From: Deltaproteobacteria bacterium | GTDB lineage: Bacteria; Desulfobacterota; Desulfuromonadia; Geobacterales; Pseudopelobacteraceae | Direction: 5' to 3' | Length of the DNA stretch: 8,380 nt | NCBI GenBank assembly: GCA_016219145.1 | Contig: JACRCG010000016.1 | Span: forward strand, 1 to 8,380 | Shown here: in pieces, positions 1 to 5,912 of the stretch | How the letters are laid out: each line of letters begins with the position of its first letter | Numbering within the stretch: the first letter of the stretch is position 1 | Position numbers and translations under genes: made by a program | The notes under the pieces: model-generated | Databases searched by the model: none | What the model was told of the DNA's origin: nothing | The model's input: the letters and a program-made list of their open reading frames with translations, nothing else

Positions 1-156
1 CGCTCATCCATCGCCATGTCATATCTGCGTACCAAGGGTTACAACGCCAGATACCTTAGCGATGGACTGATCGGTCTGGCTGAGAACCTGCGGGGGGATA
101 ATGCCAAGGATTTCCTGGAAGATGCTGCAGCAGACTTCCAGGATAAAAACCGCTAG
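1..156 (+). CDS. Rhodanese-like domain protein, C-terminal fragment
   Basis: The frame is open from the first base to a TAG stop at 154-156 and gives 51 residues. It begins Arg-Ser-Ser-Ile-Ala, followed by a helix and the stretch TKGYNARYLSDGL. This fits the end of a rhodanese (sulfurtransferase) domain, where the active-site loop CxxGxRS is followed by a helix and then a 'GF.NV..L.GG'-like strand. The catalytic Cys would lie about five residues upstream, just off the left edge, so it cannot be checked whether the protein is an active sulfurtransferase. The tail is acidic and ends in DKNR. The next gene starts about 130 bp downstream behind a possible promoter, so co-transcription is possible but not required. 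The family call rests on a short fragment. Confidence 0.7.
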   Translation, partial: RSSIAMSYLRTKGYNARYLSDGLIGLAENLRGDNAKDFLEDAAADFQDKNR

Positions 157-227
157 CCGTGCTGATGCAGGCAGCAGAAACAGGACCGGCCGGATCGTGA
201 TCTCCTCCCGGATTTACAAAATATAGC

Positions 228-256
228 TTGACTCTTTTTTTTTGATGTCTTATTGA
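228..256 (+). promoter_or_regulatory. Putative promoter for the DUF3793-cytochrome pair
   Basis: A TTGACT hexamer at 228-233 (5/6 match to the -35 consensus) is followed 17 bp later by TATTGA at 251-256, a weak -10. A better -10 match, GATAAT at 255-260, lies at a 21-bp spacing, which is too long for standard sigma-70. The spacer contains nine consecutive T (235-243). If either -10 is used, transcription would start near 262-268. That places the TTG codon at 253 upstream of the RNA start and favours the ATG at 289 for the gene downstream. Confidence 0.35.
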
Positions 257-288
257 TAATAAAATTCAATTTCGATCAGCAGGTGTTT

Positions 289-1044
289 ATGGGATCATCC
301 AGGCAGATATACGTGAAAGCCGGGTCATCAGGGCCACCTTCTCCACAACAGATCATTGAACGCTACAGTAATCCCCAGGACTGCCTGACTGCGCACCTGA
401 TGCTGGAGTGTTCCGAGGTCATGGCCGGCATCAAGCCGGCAAATCTGGTTTCCATTGTCAATCGTACCAGGCCGTGCGGCAGAAACCTCTATCATCTCTG
501 GCAAAGCCACCATCGTGAATTATCGAAGCGCATAGCCAATCTGAGCTTCACGGTATTGAAGGACAAGCCGCAAGCCATGCTGTTGTTGTGCTACGACAAT
601 TACAGGCTTGAGCGCCAGTTGGCGCATGCCGGTATCCGCGTGCTGTTGAAGAAAGCCGGTTACGCCTGCGAAGCTTCTTGCGACGGGCTTGTTGCCGAGT
701 TGCAACGCCGGATTACCGGGAATGATTCTTTTCCCCACGAGATCGGCCTGTTTATCGGTTATCCCGCCAAAGATGTCGTCGCCTTCATGGGTCTGGTCAA
801 GCTCCCGTTCGCCTGTCAGGGGCCATGGAAGATTTATGGAAACCCTGCACAGAGCCTGGATCTGGCCGAACAGTATCGCTGTTGCCGCCAAAGGATGAAC
901 AGCCTGCTGGCGTCAGGCGATCGCACTGCGCTTGAATTGGCGAACACAATTGAACCTTTTTTTTGCCGTCAACATGAAATTGACTGTCATTATCCAACAG
1001 AGGTGCCGGCTTTTAATAAACCGATAAAGGAGATGGATTCATGA
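289..1044 (+). CDS. DUF3793 family protein
   Basis: A 251-residue soluble protein with no signal peptide or membrane segment. DUF3793 features are the central 'TVLKDKPQAMLLLCYDNYRL' stretch (about residues 88-107), the FPHEIGLFIGYPAKDVVAF block (about 148-166) and the Cys-containing CQGPWKIYG block (about 176-184). These are followed by a helix with paired cysteines, QYRCCRQRM. The protein is Cys-rich, which could mean metal binding or redox activity, but the family has no firmly established function. The frame extends to a TTG at 253. I chose ATG at 289 because it has an AGCAGG-like site upstream, and the TTG would lie inside the putative promoter. The stop overlaps the start of the cytochrome gene (ATGA), implying translational coupling. 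The N-terminal 20 residues look poorly conserved. Confidence 0.8.
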   Translation: MGSSRQIYVKAGSSGPPSPQQIIERYSNPQDCLTAHLMLECSEVMAGIKPANLVSIVNRTRPCGRNLYHLWQSHHRELSKRIANLSFTVLKDKPQAMLLLCYDNYRLERQLAHAGIRVLLKKAGYACEASCDGLVAELQRRITGNDSFPHEIGLFIGYPAKDVVAFMGLVKLPFACQGPWKIYGNPAQSLDLAEQYRCCRQRMNSLLASGDRTALELANTIEPFFCRQHEIDCHYPTEVPAFNKPIKEMDS

Positions 1045-1487
1045 AAAAAGTTTTTGCAGCAGCAGCGCTCGCCGCATTGTCTACGAGCCCGGTTCAGGCA
1101 GAAGAATTATTCTGGAACGGCACTATCAAGCAGGTATTTGAAAAACAGTGCAGCTCCTGTCATGGCAGTGGTGCACCTGAATATGCAGCTTTCAAGAAGG
1201 ATAGGGAGGGTTGGATCAGTAAGGGTGCCGGTATGCGGATGGATACGTACAGCCACCTGATTTCCTTTGTGGGCTGGCCCAATACAGGGGCATTGATGAG
1301 AAGGCTCGACGACGGCAGCAGTTCAAAGGAGGGAAAACCGGGCAACATGTACCGGTATCTGGGAGCAGACGAACAGGAGCGGCAGGCCAATCTGACTCTT
1401 TTCAAACATTGGGTCGGCAGTTGGAATCTGAAACGGTGGAGCGATGTTTCCAGGGAAGAGCTTGACGGCATCAAGGCCCGGTATTAA
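1041..1487 (+). CDS. Exported monoheme cytochrome c-like protein
   Basis: A 148-residue protein with a Sec signal peptide: MKK, then a hydrophobic stretch, with likely cleavage after VQA (residue 20). A single CxxCH heme-attachment site, CSSCH, lies at residues 37-41 within a VFEKQCSSCHG context typical of cytochrome c. Candidate distal Met ligands include Met103 in GKPGNMYRYLG, and also Met65, Met67 and Met86. It is expected to be a periplasmic electron carrier of about 14 kDa after processing. Similar small cytochromes with GWPNTGALMRRLDDG- and RQANLTLFKHWVG-like segments are remembered from Geobacter-type genomes, without an assigned partner. The ribosome site AAAGGAG (about 1026-1032) lies inside the end of the DUF3793 gene, and the two genes overlap by four bases. 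The electron donor or acceptor cannot be told from the sequence. Confidence 0.88.
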   Translation: MKKVFAAAALAALSTSPVQAEELFWNGTIKQVFEKQCSSCHGSGAPEYAAFKKDREGWISKGAGMRMDTYSHLISFVGWPNTGALMRRLDDGSSSKEGKPGNMYRYLGADEQERQANLTLFKHWVGSWNLKRWSDVSREELDGIKARY

Positions 1488-1778
1488 CCTAAAAACGTCT
1501 TCCGGGTCCACTAAAGAAACGAAAAGACACGGATATTTAAAGCGATACGACAAAACAGTAATTTACCAACAGGTCATGCCATGATGTTGTCTATTCTTTT
1601 GTTTTTGTTCGTGTTTTTCGTTCATTTCGTGGGCAACTGCTTTTTATCAGGATTAACAGGAAACCAGAGGAGCCCAAAAGTCGTTCAAAACAGATACGAG
1701 TGTTGAGCTCAAGCGGAGGATCCTGGAGAACTTCTTGTTATGTAACCTTTGAATGTCCGGGGCTGTCGGATCTGCCTG
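1488..1778. other. Convergent intergenic region, no gene seen
   Basis: This stretch lies between the 3' ends of the cytochrome gene (+) and the AraC-type regulator gene (-). It is AT-rich around 1590-1640, with T runs on the + strand. I found no GC-rich hairpin followed by a T run that would make a clear intrinsic terminator for either gene, and no credible small ORF with a ribosome site. Confidence 0.5.
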
Positions 1779-2699
1779 CTATTGCACCGCGGAACTCTGA
1801 CGGAGTTTCGTGATGTCTCGTAGCGGCGGTGCTCCGAACATGCGGCTGTATTCACGGTTGAACTGTGACGGACTTTCGTAACCGACCTGGAATGCTGCAT
1901 TGGCCGCATCCATACGCTCAGCCAGCATCAGTCGCCTGGCCTCCTGCAATCGAAGTTGCTTCTGATACTGCAGTGGACTCAAGGCGGTCAACGACCGGAA
2001 ATGGTGATGAAACGTTGAAGTGCTCATGTTGGACTGCGCGGCCAGTTCATCCATGCTTATAGGCATTGAGTAGTTGCTCTTCAGCCAACCGATCGCCTTG
2101 GCAATCTGCTGGCTCTGGCTTCCAGCGGTCGCTATCTGACGCAACCGCTCACCCTGATCTCCCACCAGTACACGGTAGATGATCTCGCGCTGGATAACCG
2201 GCGCCAGGATCGGAATGTCTTTTTCTTCCGCAAGCAGGTCAATCAATCGTACAAATGCATTGACAAGTTGCAGCGTCACCTCGCCGGTCGCCATGCCACG
2301 GCTTGACTGCTGCGGTCTTGGCTGGGGCAGGTGGCTGTCCAGCAACAGTTGCGATACTTCGCGCAAATCAAATTTCAACCTTAGCCCGAGATACGGTTTT
2401 TCCGGACTTGCTTCGGTAATCTGCACAATTGTGGGAAGATGAACCGACGTGATCAGATAGTGGTGCGAGTCATATATATACGTTTCATCGCCAAGTATGA
2501 CCCGTTTAGCCCCTTGAACCGCCATGCAGATGCTCGGTTCATACATGCCGCTCATCGGTTCTGTTGGTTCCTCGCGCCGAAAAAGAGACAAGCCGGGGAC
2601 GTTAGTTTCATGCAGTTCGCCTTTTTCGGTGCATTGAGCAATAGCACTCCCCAACGCATCAATAGCTGATCTCAGGTTTTTATTGCTACTGTCCTGCAT
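1779..2699 (-). CDS. AraC-family transcriptional regulator (YqhC-like)
   Basis: A 306-residue protein with the two-part layout of the AraC_N subfamily. The N-terminal effector domain (about residues 30-190) contains LSLFRREEPTEPMSGMYEPS and ICMAVQGAKRVILGDE. The C-terminal domain (about 200-300) has two helix-turn-helix units: one around ISMDELAAQSNMSTSTFHHHF (214-234) and the second around AANAAFQVGYESPSQFNREY (265-284), the classic AraC signature. The start ATG (2697-2699) is preceded by a strong AAGGAGG site. It is divergent from an aldo/keto reductase and an alcohol dehydrogenase. In E. coli the related regulator YqhC activates an alcohol dehydrogenase and an aldo/keto reductase in response to aldehydes, so I infer that this protein activates the two genes across the shared promoter region. 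The effector is unknown. Confidence 0.9.
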   Translation of the reverse strand: MQDSSNKNLRSAIDALGSAIAQCTEKGELHETNVPGLSLFRREEPTEPMSGMYEPSICMAVQGAKRVILGDETYIYDSHHYLITSVHLPTIVQITEASPEKPYLGLRLKFDLREVSQLLLDSHLPQPRPQQSSRGMATGEVTLQLVNAFVRLIDLLAEEKDIPILAPVIQREIIYRVLVGDQGERLRQIATAGSQSQQIAKAIGWLKSNYSMPISMDELAAQSNMSTSTFHHHFRSLTALSPLQYQKQLRLQEARRLMLAERMDAANAAFQVGYESPSQFNREYSRMFGAPPLRDITKLRQSSAVQ

Positions 2700-2734
2700 A
2701 GTTGCCTCCTTACTGATTGTTTCTTCTGATGTAA

Positions 2735-2763
2735 ATACTATCCAACCGTTTATGGCGCTACAA
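2735..2763 (-). promoter_or_regulatory. Putative promoter of the AraC-family regulator
   Basis: Read on the minus strand, TTGTAG (2758-2763) and TAGTAT (2735-2740) are separated by exactly 17 bp, upstream of the AAGGAGG ribosome site and ATG of the regulator. The match to consensus is moderate (3/6 and 4/6), so this is a suggestion based mainly on spacing and position. Confidence 0.3.
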
Positions 2764-2782
2764 CATTTTTCCAGCCTTATGG

Positions 2783-2811
2783 ACGATCAGGCAATAATTC
2801 GACAGGATCGT
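2783..2811. promoter_or_regulatory. Candidate operator: inverted repeat in the divergent promoter region
   Basis: ACGATC (2783-2788) and GATCGT (2806-2811) form a perfect 6-bp inverted repeat with a 17-bp spacer. The same segment also holds a loose direct repeat, CGATCAGG (2784-2791) and CGACAGG (2800-2806), with starts 16 bp apart. It lies just upstream of where the -35 region of the reductase promoter should be. That is a suitable position for an AraC-family activator encoded by the divergent gene. Which of the two repeats would be the binding site cannot be decided from one sequence. Confidence 0.4.
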
Positions 2812-2841
2812 TCTATCCCCTGGCGCTTGTCGGGTGTAGGA

Positions 2842-2847
2842 TACAAT
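2842..2847 (+). promoter_or_regulatory. Putative -10 box of the reductase-dehydrogenase operon
   Basis: TACAAT (5/6 match to TATAAT) lies 38 bp before the ATG at 2886. The region 16-18 bp upstream (around 2818-2825) has no TTGACA-like hexamer. A good -10 without a -35 suits an activator-dependent promoter, in line with the divergent AraC-family gene and the repeat at 2783-2811. Confidence 0.4.
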
Positions 2848-2885
2848 CATCAGCAGGTTGGCTGAAAGACGAAAGGAGACAACAG

Positions 2886-3890
2886 ATGCAAATGCGCAAA
2901 CTAGGAAATAGCGGACTGGAAGTTTCGGCCATCGGACTGGGATGTATGGGGATGAGTTTTTCCTACGGTCCCCCGAAGGACAGGAAGGAGATGATCGCCC
3001 TCATGCGAACAGCTGTGGAGCGCGGCGTTACCTTCTTTGATACGGCCGAGATTTATGGCCCATTCATCAATGAAGAACTGGTCGGTGAGGCGTTGGAGCC
3101 ACTTCGCGGGCAGGTGGTAATCGCAACCAAATTCGGCTTCAACACAGATTTTGATCCACGCGACCCCAGGGAGGGGGTGGCAATTCTCAACAGCCGTCCG
3201 GAAAACATCCGCAAAGTGGTCGAGGCCTCACTCAAGCGGCTGCGCACAGATGTTATCGACCTCTATTACCAGCACCGGGTCGATCCGGATGTGCCGATAG
3301 AAGATGTGGCCGGGACGGTAAAGGAGTTGATCCGGGAGGGCAAGGTCAAGCACTTTGGCCTCTCCGAAGCCGGAATCCAGACGGTTCGCCGCGCTCATGC
3401 GGTGCAGCCGGTTGCCTGCGTCCAGAACGAGTACTCGCTCTGGTTCAGGCGGCCTGAAGAGGGGTTGCTGCAGACGCTGGAGGAACTGGGCATCGGCCTT
3501 GTCCCATACAGCCCGCTCGGAAAAGGTTTTCTTGCCGGGAAGATGGACGAGAAAACCACCTTTGACAGCACCGACTTTCGCAGTTCCCTGCCGCGCTTTA
3601 CCCCCGAGGCGCTGAAGGCAAACCAGGCACTTGTTGATCTGCTCGGCAGCATTGCTGCGGAAAAGAAAGCGACGCCGGCCCAGATCGCCCTAGCCTGGCT
3701 CCTGGCCCAGAAACCGTGGATCGTCCCGATTCCGGGGACTACAAAACTGGAGCGCCTGGACGAGAATATCGGGGCGGTAAGCGTTGAACTGACGCCAGAA
3801 GACCTTGGCAAGATCGAGCAGGCTGCTGCACAGATCACCGTCCAGGGAAACCGTTATCCGGATAGACTCGAGCAGTTAACCGGACGCTGA
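2886..3890 (+). CDS. Aldo/keto reductase
   Basis: A 334-residue NADPH-dependent aldo/keto reductase, expected to be cytosolic and to reduce aldehydes or ketones to alcohols. The start motif MRKLGNSGLEVSAIGLGCMG is typical. The catalytic tetrad is visible as Asp52 and Tyr57 (FFDTAEIYGP), Lys82 (IATKFGF) and His130 (YYQHRVD). The cofactor-binding end contains IPGTTKLERLDENI (about 282-295). Length and order are normal for the YakC-like (AKR13-like) group. AAGGAG at 2873-2878 sits 7 bp before the ATG. A second in-frame ATG follows two codons later (2892). It is the first gene of an apparent two-gene operon with the alcohol dehydrogenase 48 bp downstream, probably under control of the divergent AraC-family regulator. 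The substrate is not evident. Confidence 0.93.
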   Translation: MQMRKLGNSGLEVSAIGLGCMGMSFSYGPPKDRKEMIALMRTAVERGVTFFDTAEIYGPFINEELVGEALEPLRGQVVIATKFGFNTDFDPRDPREGVAILNSRPENIRKVVEASLKRLRTDVIDLYYQHRVDPDVPIEDVAGTVKELIREGKVKHFGLSEAGIQTVRRAHAVQPVACVQNEYSLWFRRPEEGLLQTLEELGIGLVPYSPLGKGFLAGKMDEKTTFDSTDFRSSLPRFTPEALKANQALVDLLGSIAAEKKATPAQIALAWLLAQKPWIVPIPGTTKLERLDENIGAVSVELTPEDLGKIEQAAAQITVQGNRYPDRLEQLTGR

Positions 3891-3938
3891 GCAACAATGT
3901 CAATACATAAACACCAAAACCCATAGGAGGATACACCC

Positions 3939-5000
3939 ATGTACCAGGCAAAAGCATATTCCGTAACCAGCGCATCATCACCGTTTGCAGCAGCCACCAT
4001 CATGCGCCGGGAAACAACCGAACGTGATGTCCAGATCGAGATTCTCTACTGCGGTATCTGTCATTCCGATCTGCACACTGCCCGCGATGAATGGAGCAGC
4101 GTCATGCCTACCACCTACCCATGCGTTCCCGGACACGAGATCGTTGGACGGGTGACCAAGGTTGGCAGCGAGGTTTCTCAGTTCAAGTCCGGCGATCTGG
4201 TGGGGGTCGGCTGCATGGTGGATTCCGATCACGTCTGCCCCACCTGCCAGGATCATCAGGAACAGTTCTGTCACAGCGCGACCTTTACCTATAACTCGCC
4301 TGACAAGCACGGCACCGCACCGGTGACCTATGGCGGTTATTCCGAGAGCATCGTCGTGGATGAACGTTTCGTGCTGGCCGTGCCTGCAAATCTTGACCTG
4401 GCCGGTGTCGCTCCACTGCTCTGTGCCGGGATCACGACCTACTCACCCATGCGACGCTGGGGCGATCTCAACGGAAAGAAGGTCGGCGTGGTAGGTCTCG
4501 GCGGTCTGGGACACATGGGGGTCAAGTTCGCCAGAGCCTTCGGCGCTCATGTGGTGGTCTTCACGACCTCCCCGGGCAAGAAAGAGGATGCCTTGCGTCT
4601 GGGCGCCCATGAGGTCATTGTTTCCACCAATCCGGCAGAGATGCAGCAGCATGCCGGTACATTCAACTTCATACTCGACACCATCGCCGCCGATCACGAC
4701 ATCAATGCCTATATCAACATGCTGGGGCTCGACGGCAACATCACCCTGGTCGGTGCGCCGGATGCGCCGCTCCAGGTATCGGCTTTTGCACTGCTGTTTG
4801 GCCGCAAGAGCCTTTCCGGCTCGCTCATCGGCGGAATAAAAGAGACCCGGGAGATGCTCGACTTCTGCGGCCGGCACAACATTACTTCGGATGTTGAAAT
4901 CATCCCGGTCCAGCAGATCAACGCGGCCTACGAGCGGCTGGTCAAGTCTGATGTGAAGTACCGCTTTTCCATCGATATGGCGTCGCTGAAGTCGGAGTAG
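3939..5000 (+). CDS. Zinc-dependent NAD(P)-dependent alcohol dehydrogenase (YahK/CAD-like)
   Basis: A 353-residue medium-chain dehydrogenase of the cinnamyl-alcohol-dehydrogenase/YahK type, expected to interconvert aldehydes and alcohols. Catalytic zinc ligands are Cys41 (CGICHSDLH), His66 with Glu67 (PGHEIVG) and Cys162 (LLCAGIT). The Rossmann dinucleotide motif GLGGLG is at 187-192. A Thr-Thr-Ser-Pro turn after the second strand (209-212) suggests NADP(H) preference, as in this subfamily. The structural-zinc loop reads DSDHVCPTCQ...FC. It keeps Cys100, Cys103 and Cys111, but Asp97 stands where the first Cys normally is. The GGAGG-type ribosome site (about 3927-3931) precedes the ATG. It lies 48 bp after the aldo/keto reductase and probably shares its transcript. 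Confidence 0.93.
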   Translation: MYQAKAYSVTSASSPFAAATIMRRETTERDVQIEILYCGICHSDLHTARDEWSSVMPTTYPCVPGHEIVGRVTKVGSEVSQFKSGDLVGVGCMVDSDHVCPTCQDHQEQFCHSATFTYNSPDKHGTAPVTYGGYSESIVVDERFVLAVPANLDLAGVAPLLCAGITTYSPMRRWGDLNGKKVGVVGLGGLGHMGVKFARAFGAHVVVFTTSPGKKEDALRLGAHEVIVSTNPAEMQQHAGTFNFILDTIAADHDINAYINMLGLDGNITLVGAPDAPLQVSAFALLFGRKSLSGSLIGGIKETREMLDFCGRHNITSDVEIIPVQQINAAYERLVKSDVKYRFSIDMASLKSE

Positions 5001-5120
5001 GCGAATTATCGAGGAAAGACTATTGTGACGGGTGTTGGGTAAATGGAATTTTGTAGATTTTCTGTGTATGGGTAAAGGCGGCAGGAAGTACAGCTAAAAT
5101 AAAACGTTTGACACAGGTGA

Positions 5121-5153
5121 CAAGAAAAGGGCTTAACCGTATTGGTTAAGCCC
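5121..5153 (-). terminator. Intrinsic terminator after tRNA-Asn
   Basis: Read on the minus strand, GGGCTTAACC (5144-5153) and GGTTAAGCCC (5129-5138) form a perfect 10-bp stem with a 5-nt loop, followed directly by TTTTCTTG (5121-5128). It starts 10 bp past the 3' CCA of the tRNA. On the plus strand the same stem is followed five bases later by five T (5159-5163), so it may also stop weakly transcripts coming from the alcohol dehydrogenase gene. Confidence 0.85.
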
Positions 5154-5162
5154 CTGAATTTT

Positions 5163-5238
5163 TGGCTCCCCTTCACGGACTCGAACCATGGACAAGGTGA
5201 TTAACAGTCACCTGCTCTACCAACTGAGCTAAAGGGGA
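5163..5238 (-). tRNA. tRNA-Asn (GTT)
   Basis: The minus strand folds into a complete 76-nt cloverleaf. The acceptor stem is TCCCCTT/AAGGGGA (5232-5238 and 5167-5173). The D arm is GCTC-loop-GAGC, the anticodon stem GGTGA/TCACC has loop CTGTTAA, and the T arm CATGG/CCGTG has loop TTCGAGT. The discriminator base is G and the 3' CCA is encoded (5163-5165). The anticodon GTT is at 5203-5205. It decodes AAC/AAU as asparagine. A TTGACA/TATATA promoter lies upstream and an intrinsic terminator downstream, so it can be a single transcription unit. No integrated element is seen at its 3' end. Confidence 0.97.
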
Positions 5239-5300
5239 ATAGTTGTTTCTTGTGCACGCCCTAAATATGGGCTTTGACGGGCTTTTTAACGGTCAGGTCC

Positions 5301-5335
5301 GGCTGTGCAGCAAGGTGAAGATATATAGCACAGCC
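5301..5335. repeat. 8-bp inverted repeat flanking the tRNA promoter -10 box
   Basis: GGCTGTGC (5301-5308) and GCACAGCC (5328-5335) are perfect inverted copies, 19 bp apart. The interval contains the -10 box of the tRNA-Asn promoter. On the plus strand the right arm is followed by TTTTT (5336-5340), giving a terminator-like shape with an unusually long loop, but no plus-strand gene ends nearby. It could be an operator, an RNA hairpin in readthrough transcripts from the agu operon, or chance. Confidence 0.5.
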
Positions 5336-5351
5336 TTTTTGAAGCTGTCAA
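5322..5351 (-). promoter_or_regulatory. Promoter of tRNA-Asn
   Basis: On the minus strand, a perfect TTGACA (5346-5351) is followed 18 bp later by TATATA (5322-5327). Transcription would start near 5315, giving a leader of about 75 nt before the mature tRNA 5' end at 5238. The -35 box begins only 8 bp after the stop codon of the DUF2721 gene. Confidence 0.7.
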
Positions 5352-5359
5352 TACGAAAA

Positions 5360-5911
5360 TTATTTTTGATTGCCTGAATCAGGTGAGTTTTTATCATTCT
5401 CCTGAGAAACGGCCTTTTCTTCCAGGAACTCGATAAAATTAATCGTCCGGGTTACGAAACGCAGGTTGAAGCGGCTCTCGTAGAGCAGCAGGGTCGAGGC
5501 GGCAAAAAGGAACAGTCCGCCGGCAAGAGCCAGCAGGGTCGGTATCCAGGCCTGCTCGGGACTGCCGTAGGCAACATTGACGCCGATGCCCAGGCTGGCC
5601 GCTACAAACAGCACCGTGGCGGTGTAGAGGGCCGCCATGGATTTCTGGATCAGCACCGCACGCCTTTTCTGAAGCTCGATCTGTCCCTTCAGGTTCTGCA
5701 GCCGTTCCACTGGATAGCTGATCTTGCCCTGCAGGATCGCCTCAACCTCGTTCTTCATCACGGTCACCCGGTCGAAGATGCGCCCCAGGCGCGCCGATGT
5801 GGAGAAGATCAGCGTGCCGCAGGCCGAGATCAGCACCGCCGGCGTGATCATCGAAGTCAGGATGCGAGAGCTGGAGAGAGCCTCCAGAATTTCCTTGTCG
5901 TGGATGGCCAT
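5360..5911 (-). CDS. DUF2721 family membrane protein
   Basis: A 183-residue inner-membrane protein with three predicted membrane segments (about residues 17-37, 93-115 and 122-145). The first carries the DUF2721 pattern TPAVLISACGTLIFSTSARLGR, followed by IFDRV. A charged region between segments one and two (about 41-90, KNEVEAILQGK to QIELQKRRAV) is likely helical. The C-terminal tail is acidic and polar. The family has no settled function. The ATG is one base after the stop of the N-carbamoylputrescine amidase gene, so the gene is almost certainly the third cistron of the agu operon, and a role linked to polyamine handling is conceivable. The operon position is the only evidence for that. 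No terminator follows, so transcripts may run into the tRNA-Asn gene and stop at its terminator. Confidence 0.87.
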   Translation of the reverse strand: MAIHDKEILEALSSSRILTSMITPAVLISACGTLIFSTSARLGRIFDRVTVMKNEVEAILQGKISYPVERLQNLKGQIELQKRRAVLIQKSMAALYTATVLFVAASLGIGVNVAYGSPEQAWIPTLLALAGGLFLFAASTLLLYESRFNLRFVTRTINFIEFLEEKAVSQENDKNSPDSGNQK

Positions 5912-5912
5912 G

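Noticed and set aside
1488..1778. Terminator between the cytochrome gene and the regulator gene
   Set aside because: There are T-rich stretches but no stable GC-rich stem placed before one on either strand.
2683..2865. Possible 60-residue peptide in the divergent region on the plus strand
   Set aside because: It overlaps the regulator start, promoters and the repeat. It has no ribosome site and no similarity I recognise.
3395..3838. Open frame antisense to the aldo/keto reductase
   Set aside because: It is Ser/Arg/Pro-rich with no motif or ribosome site, and the sense strand codes for an intact reductase.
5108..5113. TTGACA hexamer on the plus strand downstream of the alcohol dehydrogenase
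   Set aside because: No -10 box lies at a suitable distance, the terminator hairpin follows directly, and there is no plus-strand gene to drive.
5163..5238. tRNA-Asn as an attachment site for an integrated element
   Set aside because: No integrase gene and no repeat of the tRNA 3' end occur in the window, and the genes on both sides look like ordinary chromosomal genes.
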